Part shown: positions 54,281-64,000 of the stretch, in pieces | Layout of the letters: the number at the start of each line of letters is the position of its first letter | How positions within the stretch are numbered: position 1 is the stretch's first letter | From: Micropterix aruncella | Lineage: Eukaryota; Arthropoda; Insecta; Lepidoptera; Micropterigidae | Direction: 5' to 3' | Assembly: GCA_944548615.1 (NCBI GenBank) | Contig: OX155964.1 | Coordinates: 11,810,925 to 11,874,924 of the forward strand | DNA: 64,000 nucleotides | Notes under the pieces: generated by a model | What the model saw: the letters and a program-made list of their open reading frames with translations, nothing else | The model's database searches: none | Told to the model about the DNA's origin: nothing | Made by a program: the position numbers and the translations under genes

Positions 54281-55227
54281 TCAACTTCATATGATAATAT
54301 TTGAAGAGTTCCCTCAGTTCCTGCAAGTATATCCTTTCAAATAAAAAAAGAATTTTTCAAATCGGTTCATAAATGGCCGAGTTCTGAGGTAACAAACATT
54401 TAAAAAAACAACCGAATTGATAACCCTAGGTACTCTTTTTTTTAAAAAAGGGTAATAAATTGGTATATTGTGTAAAAAAAATGGTTTGGTATATTGTAAA
54501 CAAGTATTGTTATTAAGAATAATAACCCAAAGGTAGAGCGGTTAATATTGAGAACGATAAGGTAATTTATATTGCAACACCTCTTCAACTGCATCAATTA
54601 CAATTAGAATAAAAGGACGAAAGAGTTGATATACAAACATAACGAAATGTACATTTTCAATGTTTGTTTTAAAATTTTCAAGTCTCGACCGCTATATTCT
54701 TCATGTTAGTTAACGTAGTTGATTGGATTTTTTGCGTACCCTTTAAATTTCCCAGCGCCTCTCACGAAACAGAAAAATAAACAAAAACATTGCATAATTG
54801 TGTAGCTGAAAAGTAAAAATAGACGTCTTTCGGTCGACTTTTTTAACTGCTCGCGAAAGAAAACGTTTTCCGGCCTCCCACTGAATGTTTTCGCTTTGAT
54901 CTGTGTTATCTCACAAGTGCGCGTTATCGCGCTGGTTGATGGTCGATTTTTACACGTAGTTTACAGTGTTTCTCCCAATAATCGGGAGTGCTACTACAGC
55001 TATATTATTCCAGTATTTATTATTAAAACATGCTGCGCATTTGTTACGATAATACCGTCGTCCCCGTGCTTGCGGAATAATTGAAGTTTTTAAAGTTACT
55101 TGAGAACAACGGCATTGTAACTTTACCAGACTCCTCAATAAAGTATACAAAACAGGAAAACTTCCAGACTGTTGAAAGAATCAATTCGAGAATTCACTCC
55201 AATGCGGAGCGTACGTTTCGGAAGTTA
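54281..55227. other. No recognisable feature
   Basis: AT-rich; nothing identified. Confidence 0.35.
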
Positions 55228-55860
55228 AATTCCCAAAGTGTGTATCGCGGCACTCTGGGGGGCCACGAAGAGAGGGTGTCGCGAGGCGCTTATGATACCA
55301 ACCCTGCCCCGACTGCTCTAAACGTCTGAAAATTTGGGCTACTTCAAGAAAGTTGCTTGAAGAAAAAAAAACCGATAGTGCAAATACTAATAATAATGAA
55401 AGAAGCGGAAATGCCTCGAATATGAAGTTAGCTTCGAAAATTGCTTCACTTGAATAAAAGTCACGATGAAAAGAGACCGCAGTGTGTGATCTAAAATCCT
55501 ATCATCCTATCGCATGAACGTACGTTGAGGCGGCACGTGAATATTTTAGCTGAAAAATGAAACATTTGCACCAACAAAACAGGTTTTCGCTAAGCAAGCG
55601 TCAGCGTCGAACAAAGCCTTGATGGCTTCAATCAAGGTGGTATATAGAACAGCGAAGTACAAAAATCTTCACACTATTTCTGAGGAAAGTCTACCGGCTG
55701 CTGTGCACATTGCCAATATAATAATCGGGGAAAATATGTGGAAGCTTCTTTCGTCTTTCGGAGATTTCTCTTTTGACCAACCCTATCAATCGAAAAATCC
55801 AGCACATAGCTCAGGATCTCAAGGATCTTAGACTTTCGATAATTTCAACATTCTAGTCTT
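55228..55860 (+). pseudogene. hAT (ZBED-like) transposase remnant
   Basis: The leader begins near TTCCCAAAGTGTGTATCGCG, a hAT-like end. From about 55385 it holds remains of the N-terminal finger region (PQCVI.., RTLRRHVNIL at about 55485-55545). It then reads KQASASNKALMASIKVVYRT, AKYKNLHTISEESLPAAVHI and ANIIIGENMWKLLS (about 55598-55760). After a frame change it reads NRKIQHIAQDLKDLRLS. This is the post-BED region of ZBED5/SCAND3-type hAT transposases. The catalytic core and the dimerisation domain are absent. Confidence 0.8.
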
Positions 55861-56151
55861 TGTACACATTTTGCAGAGGATTAGATTGAGGCAGCTATGC
55901 GGAAAGGAGTGAGACATAGATAGGTATTGTCTCCTAGAATTTTGTAAATATGACTTGTCGATAAATTGATTTTGACCACATCTGTAATGGCTCTCTCGAA
56001 AGAGAGAGTTTTTGTCTTTAGACAGCAGCTTTCATTGGCGAGTTCTAATACAATTCTACAATTCTACAGTTTTTGTCTTTAGACAGCAGCTTTCATTGGC
56101 GAGTTGTAATACAATTCTACAATTCTACAATACAATTCTTATACATTATAA
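55861..56151 (+). repeat. 61-bp tandem duplication at 56008-56129
   Basis: GTTTTTGTCTTTAGACAGCA starts at 56008 and 56069. The two 61-bp units differ at one visible base (GAGTTCTAAT against GAGTTGTAAT). A third partial TACAATTCTA run follows. Confidence 0.85.
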
Positions 56152-56305
56152 ATAGGAATAAAAACGAATTTACCGCGTGAAATTTGTAGCACCCGACGTT
56201 TCGGTGACGTTGCAACCGCCGTTGTCTAGGGTAGCCCGGCCGTTTTCTATCCTATTTATAATGTCAAACAACCGCGATAGTCTTCGATTTTACAATTCTT
56301 ATACA
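56152..56305. repeat. Fold-back F, partial copy
   Basis: ATAGGAATAAAAACGAATTT, ACCGCGTGAAATTTGTAGCA, CCCGACGTTTCGG, CCGCCGTTGTCTAGGGTAG, then TATCCTATTTATAATGTCAA and ACCGCGATAGTCTTCGATTT. One long and one short arm; the centre is shortened. Confidence 0.7.
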
Positions 56306-57522
56306 GTTCTTATACTGAAGCCACAAATTCAGTATAACCTTATATATCATATCATGTCGTTCCAATTTTCGATATATGTACTCTGATATAGGAAAAACAC
56401 CCTTTCGCATTTATTTCCACTGCTATTCTCCAGGGTGCGGTTTCCTCGGATCGCACGCCACGACATATTTTTCGTTTTTCGGTTATTGGTCGGGCTGCGT
56501 TGCCCTCCATATCATTAAGGTTTACGACGCGAAGCATGTGAACGCTTACAATATAGACCTCTGCCACAACTATATTGTTCGTGCGGGCTACTGGCATGCT
56601 TTCTGCGGTCAGCGTCATAGGAGTCAACTCGTTGTTAGGTTCCAATAATAGCCCGGCCAATTTATATATCCGTCCTAGGTAAAGGTCATCTAGTTCTATT
56701 TTTACTTTCCCGGCCCACCAACCGATCAGGAGGGAAAGTATCGTGAACGCGTAAGATTTTGCGCCTGGGCCGTCGGCGTTCTTTTGTTTTTCGTTGGGGT
56801 TGTCTAAACAAGTTTACGGATGAAAGAGAAACAGTAATTAAGCAAGACATAGATACTCAGTGTGTGGGTGGCAGGTAAGATTTTGCGCCTGGGCCTTTGT
56901 CATTCCTTCGTTTTACGCTAGGGTGTTCTGAGTGTTTTCTGTGTTCATGTGGTTTCGTTTTTACATTTTGACTGTGATGCTGGACTTGATTGGTTTTTGC
57001 TTTACGATTAGATTTTAATTCAACTGTTGATTCAAATAATGACTTGTAATAAACCTTAGTTACATAATAAACCCTATTTAAATATATTAAATAGCTACTT
57101 TATTACACATAATCATCCATTTATTAATTTTTTGGACGTGTATAATTCCAATACGACTTTGATTAATGAGTTAACCTTTGATATTATTACCTATTTAAAC
57201 AAGCACAATTTAATTGCTATAAGTCCCTAGTTGTTACAATCTGGGTACACCTTTCATATAAAAATGCCCTTTGTCCTTTTATTACCACCCTAAACATCAC
57301 ATCGCATAATCAAAACATTCAGTATATTTACAAATGTAACTACAAATGTTAATGTTATACAAGTTTATTTATTAGCCTTCTATGGCTTATAAGAATTACG
57401 CCGATTAATACATATCGTTAAAAGCGACCCAAAATTACTTTAATGATATTCAGATTCCGTTTTTTAAAATAACACATCCCAGTGTCAGTTTGTAATTCAA
57501 CACGTTGATAAATCCTCTAAAG
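56306..57522. other. No gene; repeat D fragment at 56700-56765
   Basis: ACTTTCCCGGCCCACCAACC followed by GGAAAGTATCGTGAACGCG is the start of repeat D. AAGATTTTGCGCCTGGGCC occurs twice (56753 and 56878). The open frames at 56352-56660 on both strands are unrecognised. Confidence 0.4.
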
Positions 57523-58295
57523 CAGAGGTTCCCAAACTTTTTTTTTTCTCGTAGACTACTTTCAAAATTTTACTGATGTCGGTGGACCACCATGCTGTTA
57601 CGTTTCTACCATATTCCCAAAAACTCGTCAAAACATATGTAGATTAGATCTAACGATGGAAATTTGCGTCGCGGCTAACCCTAAATTGGATGTGGTAAAA
57701 ATAAAATAAAAAATTGCATATTTTCTTGTGTTCTATTTATTAAAATAATATGATTTCAGATTTAATCGAAATAAAATTAAACATCAATAACGTACCGTAA
57801 CTTCAACAATGCAAATCAACATTTTTTTTAAATAGTCTAAATTTTAATGGGAGGAATCTACTTGATGGATTGGCAACAAATTATCAATTATCGGCTTCAG
57901 TTTTGTGAGGAATAACCGCAAATCTCCCCGCTCTGTGATGTTCACTCTGCTACTTTTTTTTGTTAATAGGGTTGTAACGACACAAAAACTTTTTTGACAA
58001 GGTATGACGAGGGAAACACTATCAAAAGTTTTCTTGCAATTTCCTAGGATATTTTGCGGGTATTTCTGCCTGCACCGAAAATGTTTTAAAGCCTTTTTTT
58101 AATTTCACTTTCAGCTCCTCATTGGTGCTGAGCTCGTGTAGCTCCTCTTGTAATAACCACATTCGCCACTTCCAAACCAGATCAATTTTCGTGGACCCCT
58201 CTTGTGAGCCCCATTTTTTTCCACGCCAACGTAGACCCCCGTCGAGTCGTCTGTGGACCACTGGGGGTCCATCTGGACCACTTTAAGTATCACTG
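57523..58295 (-). mobile_element. hAT deletion derivative, 773 bp
   Basis: The left end CAGAGGTTCCCAAACTTTTT and the inverted right end CAGTGATACTTAAAGTGGTC are hAT-like. Flanks are CTCTAAAG (57515-57522) and CTCTAATG (58296-58303), an 8-bp duplication with one change. It contains only the end of the transposase gene. Confidence 0.8.
57844..58261 (-). pseudogene. hAT transposase C-terminal (dimerisation) region
   Basis: The minus strand reads LQEELHELSTNEELKVKLKK and AEIPAKYPRKLQENF in one frame. It continues KTFDSVSLVIPCQKSFCVVT, SRVNITERGDLRLFLTKLKP and IIDNLLPIHQVDSSH, with a stop at 57844, in the other. The pattern (YP..., P...C...F.., K..R.N...DLRL.L) is the hAT C-terminal domain. One frame change near 58030 breaks it. 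The N-terminal three quarters of the gene is missing. Confidence 0.8.
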
Positions 58296-58591
58296 CTCTA
58301 ATGGGTTGAAAATCTTTCGAAATTCCTTACTTTTTCTGGTAAAATCATTATTTGGGTAAAAAATAAAAAGTTCGCAAAAATTAGGGTGTTTTTTTTGTAG
58401 ATTTTTTTCGGTAAAATATTAGTAACCTACGAAGGGTTTCCAATTTGTTTCGAGTGCTCTTCAACTTGTTAATTCTGAAATTAAAGAAATGTTGTCCATT
58501 TTATATGATACTGATTATTATGATCCTCACAAGGATTTCTTTTACCTAATTTTGTCCATGGATTTCTCTTTAGGTAATAGAACCTATTAGA

Positions 58592-58870
58592 GTATACAAA
58601 TTGAAGAAATTTGTTTGCAACGGATGCTTTCGTGCGTTTTCTCATTAGCAACATTTGACGACGCATATTGACATTGTTCATCTGAAATTGAAAAAGTTTG
58701 TTTGCACCGAATGTGTGCATTTTCTGAGAGAGGGCATCTGATCACTCGCATAAATTTCGTCCATTGGAAAAAAGAGGGATTGTCTTTGCTCCGAATGTGA
58801 TTATGCATTTTCACTTAACCTTAACCGGACAAACCTTAACCGCCATTTCAAGAATGTTCATAGAAAATGA
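58592..58870 (+). pseudogene. C2H2 zinc-finger remnant, two to three fingers
   Basis: The plus strand reads KLKKFVCNGCFRAFSH, stop, QHLTTHIDIVH: C-x2-C-x12-H-x4-H with a nonsense codon in the finger. A repeat of the linker, LKLKKFVCTEC.., follows with a frame change (a second, damaged finger). Then comes CSECDYAFSLNLNRTNLNRH, FKNVHRK and a stop at 58868 (a third finger with two extra residues). Finger spacing is about 90 bp. Upstream, TTTCTCTTTAG near 58573 could be a 3' splice site. It might be a dead duplicate of a host zinc-finger gene; no other host-like coding sequence is in the window. Confidence 0.6.
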
Positions 58871-59786
58871 TGTACATATAATGTCCCTAGGGTTGCCAGA
58901 TGTCCGGTTTTCGAACGGACAGTCCGAATTTCTTTATATCCGCTTAAAAAAAACCTTGTTAAACCGGACGATAAAAAATCGTGTAATAACTGGCGCCTGC
59001 GCTTGGGCAAACAGTCGACAAGTAGGAACTAGAACTGTGAAAATCCTAGTTCCTTGCCTACGCTAGATCAGTTGATTGAGCAGCCCCGCATCTTGGGGGG
59101 GGGGGGAGGTACCTGCCCCGGGCGACAATTCAAGGGGGCGCCAAATTCATGTGTTTCTAAAAACTTATTTCACTAAAGCACTTAGTATCCAGGGCGCGTC
59201 GTACTATAAATTGTTCACTTGATTTTGGAGCGCATTCTAAGTGGAGTTTTGAACGCGTGCGCAGTGTGTGTGATGTCTTTGCCAGGGTAATTCCCGTCGC
59301 GTCTAGAAAAAATCCTCTTCACGGACAGAAGGGGACGTGGCTACACGAGCGGAGCCAAGTCATTCTGAACAGCCGAACGTCAAACGACGGTCGGTATCTG
59401 TGCGACTGATTAGGTGTGCGAGTAATTAGCGTTGGTTTTATTTGTTAACGACTACTCTTTGAAAGCTCGCTATATTATTATTTGATGTAGTAATAGATAC
59501 TCTCGCGGAAAGGAAAGCTTGGCGTGTAAATTATAGCAGAATCATTGGAAGAATGCTAATATCGTCATCGCGGGAAGCGCCTTTTGTGTCTGTTACTGGG
59601 TCTTGTTTCCAAATGGGACTCTAATACATCGCTGGGGAGCAATTTCAGCGAATAGTGATCTTCTTTTGTGGGGTTCGTCTCGTAATGGCGCCTTGTCCCT
59701 TTTTTCAATGGGATAGTTTGGTGGCTTAATGCTGGTTCGAATTACACGGCGGTTGGCCAAGGGTGCGGTGGCTATTTATATATACA
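58871..59786. other. No gene; G-run at 59096-59107
   Basis: TTGCCAGATGTCCGG at about 58893, and the GGGGGG..CCCCGGGCGACAATTC block at 59096-59132, resemble pieces of DNA-transposon ends. I could not pair them. Confidence 0.3.
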
Positions 59787-60093
59787 CATTGGGCTCGATT
59801 GCGTTTCTTCGTGAACTAAAATCGGAAATTAGTCCGTGTGAACGAGACTGGGCAATAATCTAGAGCGGAGTGTGAGATGACCGGTTGTCACTTTTTCGTA
59901 TTAAAACTGCCCGCCAAAGTCAAATATTACACTGCACGAAATATGCTCGAATTTATTCGGGCGAGTATAAATTCGGCAGGTAGTATTTATCGACGATCGT
60001 TCGTTTCATATTCCGCTCTAACGTATTGCTCTGTCTCGTTCGCTTAGACTAATTTTAGTTTTAGTTTACAAAGAAACGCAATCGGGCCCAATG
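59787..60093. mobile_element. MITE with 100-bp TIRs, 307 bp
   Basis: The arms CATTGGGCTCGATTGCGTTT and, inverted, CATTGGGCCCGATTGCGTTT continue for about 100 bp (CTT-GT-AACTAAAA, AATTAGTC, GAACGAGAC, GAGCGGA). TATACA flanks both ends (59781-59786 and 60094-60099), a 6-bp duplication. No coding sequence. Confidence 0.8.
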
Positions 60094-60721
60094 TATACAT
60101 ACACAATGAGTTACGTTAAAAACCGATTTATTTTTATTCATTTAAGAATTAATTACTATAAAACATTGATTTGCTTACAAAAATAACAGGAACCGATGGC
60201 AAAACCTTAACCTTTTGCTTATTTGTTTCTGTCACCCAACTGGGACTAGCCCGTTCTAGGGTGGACAGGATTCTAATATTACAATCAAGTTTGCTTGATT
60301 GCTTGATTGCTTACAAATGTACAAGTTTAGTAAAAAGCTAATAACACTAAATTGCTCTAAAATGTGGTCTTCAAAATAAAATAAAAAAATAACAAAAAAA
60401 AATATTAAAAGATAATATAATAAATAAAATGCAATTCCATTATTAATCGGCAATAAATATAATATAAAATTCGAATAAATAATATAAATAAACTTATAAG
60501 TGAGAAAGAAAGAAACAGTCATTAATATTTAATATATATATTAAATATATATATTTAATATATTTAATAATAAAAATACCTAGTCAAAAAAGTACAATTC
60601 ATTGTCAAAATAATATAATATAACAACAAAGTTAAATAATTTTTGGTAGTTAGTTCAATGTTAAAATATACTCAACATACATGTTCAAAAATATGTTAAT
60701 AATTTGTGCACCTAAGTTTTA
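60094..60721 (-). other. AT-rich, probably a LINE 3' UTR
   Basis: Follows, on the minus strand, the LINE stop codon at 60722. The AT-palindrome at 60530-60560 and the low-complexity open frame at 60256-60522 carry no protein signal. Confidence 0.4.
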
Positions 60722-61120
60722 TTAAACTATTATTTCTAACATTTGATGTATGGTTAGTCTGTCATGATTCGATAACCATTTCTTTAATTTATTTTTAAAT
60801 TCCCTAAATGTCAAATTCATTTTTATTTCCATATTGATCAGATTGTAAAATCTCGGAGCAATGACAGAGTAATGTCTTTGTCCAAATAATGTTTTCATTC
60901 TGGGCATTATTAAGCTATTTTCTAAAACTTGTCTCGTTGGTCGCCGGTTCTGAATTATTCCTAAATATAGCCTTAAGAGGGAAGTTTTTAGAAAAAGTTC
61001 CCTACAATCAAGAACTTTAGCTTCCTTATAAAGTTCATTAGTGGGATTATGGTCTAAGTAGAATAATATTTAATATAAATTTCTGCGCAACTTGCAATGG
61101 TTCAATGTCATTTTTTAATT
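60722..61120 (-). pseudogene. LINE reverse transcriptase C-terminus
   Basis: The minus strand reads PLQVAQKFILNIIL, a frame change, LFYLDHNPTNELYKEAKVLD and CRELFLKTSLLRLYLG. It then runs without interruption through MPRMKTLFGQRHYSVIAPRF, YNLINMEIKMNLTFREFKNK and LKKWLSNHDRLTIHQMLEII to a stop at 60722. Typical thumb and C-terminus of Jockey/CR1-type LINEs. The internal Met at 60907 is not a real start. Confidence 0.75.
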
Positions 61121-61134
61121 TTTTTTGGTAATTC

Positions 61135-61600
61135 CGTTTTTATAATTTACTAACTTAAAAAAATACATTTTAGCGAATGTTTGGGCGAGAAAAAAAATAT
61201 ATTTTGTATGTAAAAAATATGTCATTTTACTTAAATTAGGTACTCCTCAGAAAAAATCGAAAGCTTTACTATAATATTAAAAATATTTAAGTTTCAAAAA
61301 AATACATTTTGCTTAAATTACACCTCTGAAAAAAAAGTGAAAACGTGGAAAAGTAATTAGCCTCGATCAGTATTTCCCATTACAGTTCCTCCTCAGCGAC
61401 AACCGGAGGGTTATCGAGGTATCCCGCCTCTGGACCGGACGGGAAAGTATGATCTAGGTCCACCGTCACCGCGTGAACCCTGATGATTATTTTCCTTCAT
61501 ACATTTTCTTCTCCTTTCATTTAAGGGCAGACTATGATATTTCTTTTGAAACTCAATTCATGCTTCTATTCGTTTGGGAACAAGCCACAAGGCATCAGTA
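61135..61600. repeat. Repeat C, copy 2
   Basis: Same order of blocks as 19690-20112 (TTTTACTTAAATTAGG.., GTGAAAACGTGGAAAAGTAA, GATCAGTATTTCCCATTACA, GGTCCACCGTCACCGCG). The lead AAAAATACATTTT-GC module occurs twice here (61160 and 61295). The minus strand at 61380-61484 keeps the 34-codon frame VHAVTVDLDHTFPSGPEAGY.., ending EEEL. Confidence 0.75.
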
Positions 61601-62224
61601 TCTCAATTTCACAAAAAAAAAAAATACGGTCATCGTTTTTTGCCTTCGCCTTTTTGCAAAACACCGACGATTTTATGAATAATAAAAAAGATTTTATTCT
61701 ATGGCTCGCCAACTTTTTACTTTAGTTGATTTGGCCCTTTTCTAAAACTATCCCCCACCCCCACCCTATGACTGCGCTGTGGCATGGACCGCCCGCGTTT
61801 GTCCACCATTCGATCCGGCGACCGGAACTAATCCGATCCGGAGATGAGAGTGAAATTGTCGAACGGACACAGCGATTGTTGAACGACAAGTTTTTTTCTT
61901 GAAAGCAAATGGTAGGCTTCGCTGCACTTTTTATCACTGTTTATTTACGTCGTCGTTGGTGTTTAGTTTATTCACACATTCACTTTATCCAATGAATGAA
62001 TTGTGTTTTTTCGGATTCCAAAAAAAAAACACCTTTTTGACAATTTTCTGCACAAATCAGACTGTAAAAATAGTGCTCGTTTTTGATTAATTAGTTTCGC
62101 TTGCCATATTATGATAGTTTCGCTTTCGCTAAGCTATCATGCTGAAACTTGATATTTAAGAGCACCCTAATCAGGGGTCGAATTCTGAAGTAAACACGGT
62201 TTGACATCATCAAGCTTATATCAT
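61601..62224. other. No recognisable feature
   Basis: Nothing identified. Confidence 0.35.
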
Positions 62225-62600
62225 TTATTTGTAATTATATAAAGTGGAGTGGATACACTAACCAACGAGGAAGGAAAGTATTGTAAACGCGCAATTTTTT
62301 GCGAGGTCAAGACAGAAATATTCATTTCGAGCCCCCGAGACGACTTCCAGACGGAAGTCGAACTGTTACTATGTGCCTGTTTGTATTCCTCCACGATAGC
62401 GCCCAAAGGTTTAATCCGATTGAGCTGAAATTTGGCATGTAGGCATCATTTGGTCATGGCAAGAGTTGAAAAGGTTATAGTTGAATTCAGTCCACGCACT
62501 AGTTATATTTCAATCCCGAAATATTGGACTTATGGAACTGAAATTTCTTGAAATATTTGACACGCATGAAATGCCTTGTTGTGCCGAAATCACGTTGAAT
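62225..62600 (+). repeat. Repeat D, copy 3
   Basis: GGAAAGTATTGTAAACGCGC, TTCCTCCACGATAGCGCCCA, CCGATTGAGCTGAAATTTGG, GTAGGCATCATTTGGTCATG and GCAAGAGTTGAAAAGG, then CCCGAAATATTGGACTTATG, in the order of the other copies. No coding sequence. Confidence 0.75.
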
Positions 62601-62769
62601 CTTCGCCGGCCCGTATATTTGCGTAAAGGATTGAATGGAACGTTGCATTCTAGTTAGAATAGTGATCCGTGCTTGCGCATAGTGAATAGTTGAAAGTTCC
62701 ATCGATGAGTTTTTACACTTGCTCGTACATACCTCGGCACCTATAAGTGATTTAAAGCTAATAGAAGCA
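62601..62769. other. No recognisable feature
   Basis: Nothing identified. Confidence 0.35.
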
Positions 62770-62886
62770 AGTATATACTACTAGTATAATTACTAGTAGT
62801 ATATAATTACTACTACTAGTATAATTACTACTACTAGTATAATTACTACTAGTATACACTACTTGTATATAGTGTTACTACTAGAA
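62770..62886. repeat. ACTACTAGTATAATT tandem/inverted cluster
   Basis: Repeats of TACTACTAGTATAAT at 18-21-bp spacing, with the self-complementary core ACTAGT. The cluster is both tandem and palindromic and can form several hairpins. Confidence 0.8.
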
Positions 62887-63257
62887 ACTAACGAAGTGAC
62901 AAGCGTCAAAATGTAGTTTCCGAGAATAAGACCAAAACGTAAATTTTATAATATATGATAATTTAAAAAGTAGCAAGTACAATACAATTTATTACACAAA
63001 TATGTATGTTGACATGCCACTATTTTGCATCGCATTTGTTCTTTACCTCTTTCTTAAAATGTCTGGTGAATATGAAATATTACATGCCACTTATGTTGAA
63101 TAAGATAATCTATCAAACGGGTTAGGGATAACCACTTTGTATGTTTGAATATGGTAGAGTTTGGTTTAGTAAGAAAACCCTGAAAACAGATTTTCGACAA
63201 ATTTGGAGGTACCGCTTTCTAGGTTTGTAGTATATTTTATTATATTAATCTGTACAG
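62887..63257. other. No recognisable feature
   Basis: Nothing identified. Confidence 0.35.
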
Positions 63258-63418
63258 TATTAAATCGAAGACTATCGTGGTTGTTTGACATCAAAAACAA
63301 GATAAAACGGATTTACCGCGCGCAGTTTGAAGCACTCAACTTTTCGGCGATGTTCCAACCGCCGTTGTGCAAGGTAAACTGGACCACGGCAGTTGCAACA
63401 TCCTTCGGGGGCTGCAAA

Positions 63419-63838
<420 letters not shown>

Positions 63839-63872
63839 AACTTCACGCGGTAAATCTGTTTCATCGTGTTTA

Positions 63873-64000
63873 TATAAGGTTTATTGGTTTTCTTTGGCGG
63901 TTCTTTCAGGGGAAAAACTTAAAGAATTCGTGGAAAAAAATATGAAATATAACGTACTATATTTGTCATTTAAACGTTCAGCATATCCACTTAATGTATT
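63873..64000. other. No recognisable feature
   Basis: Window end; AT-rich. Confidence 0.35.

Overview
The window reads as a stretch of intergenic or intronic DNA from an arthropod nuclear genome, most likely an insect. It is AT-rich, has no operon-like packing, and every protein similarity I can read by eye belongs to a transposable element. These include mariner/Tc1-like transposases, hAT transposase pieces, Helitron Rep/helicase pieces, RTE- and Jockey/CR1-like LINE ends, a tRNA-derived SINE family and many fold-back elements. An RTE-type LINE with an AYAQRW.. tail and the style of the Helitrons suggest Lepidoptera or a relative, but that is a guess. I found no convincing intact host gene, rRNA or CRISPR array. 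The only possible host-gene trace is a decayed C2H2 zinc-finger remnant at 58.6-58.9 kb.

Layout. 1.0-2.1 kb: internally deleted Helitron. 2.3-2.85 kb: long pyrimidine tract. 4.6-6.0 kb: tandem repeat, then a dead mariner. 8.2-9.25 kb: short tandem repeat, a SINE and a copy of an unclassified GC-rich repeat, here called family A. 10.8-11.75 kb: RTE LINE split by a family A copy with a 10-bp target duplication. 12.7-14.3 kb: pogo-like element with a nested SINE, then a Helitron. 16.0-19.1 kb: LINE 3' end carrying a mariner-like element, with a 974-bp tandem duplication across their junction. 19.3-22.8 kb: small Helitron, repeat C, and a LINE end split by a 319-bp fold-back. 24.9-27.0 kb: LINE end, TIR element, and a SINE holding two nested MITEs. 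27.5-30.0 kb: LINE scraps and repeat E with two MITEs. 30.5-35.6 kb: family A, a deleted mariner-like element, a minisatellite, TIR elements, and a SINE with a MITE. 35.8-37.4 kb: a 1312-bp mariner inside a LINE reading frame. 37.8-42.0 kb: fold-back F, repeat D, a Helitron end, and repeat E split by a short RTE element and by a hAT element. 44.2-45.6 kb: LINE RT scrap, hAT N-terminus, LINE end. 48.9-52.1 kb: tandem family A, a SINE, and a TIR element inside family A. 54-58.9 kb: minisatellite, two hAT remnants, fold-back F, zinc-finger remnant. 59.8-63.9 kb: MITE, LINE end, repeats C and D, and fold-back F holding a SINE with an expanded (AT)n.

The genes do not form a working system. The value of the window is its stack of datable nested insertions. 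Several have target duplications and matching empty sites elsewhere in the window, which lets uncharacterised families be delimited. All family assignments are from reading translations and ends by eye; no searches were run.
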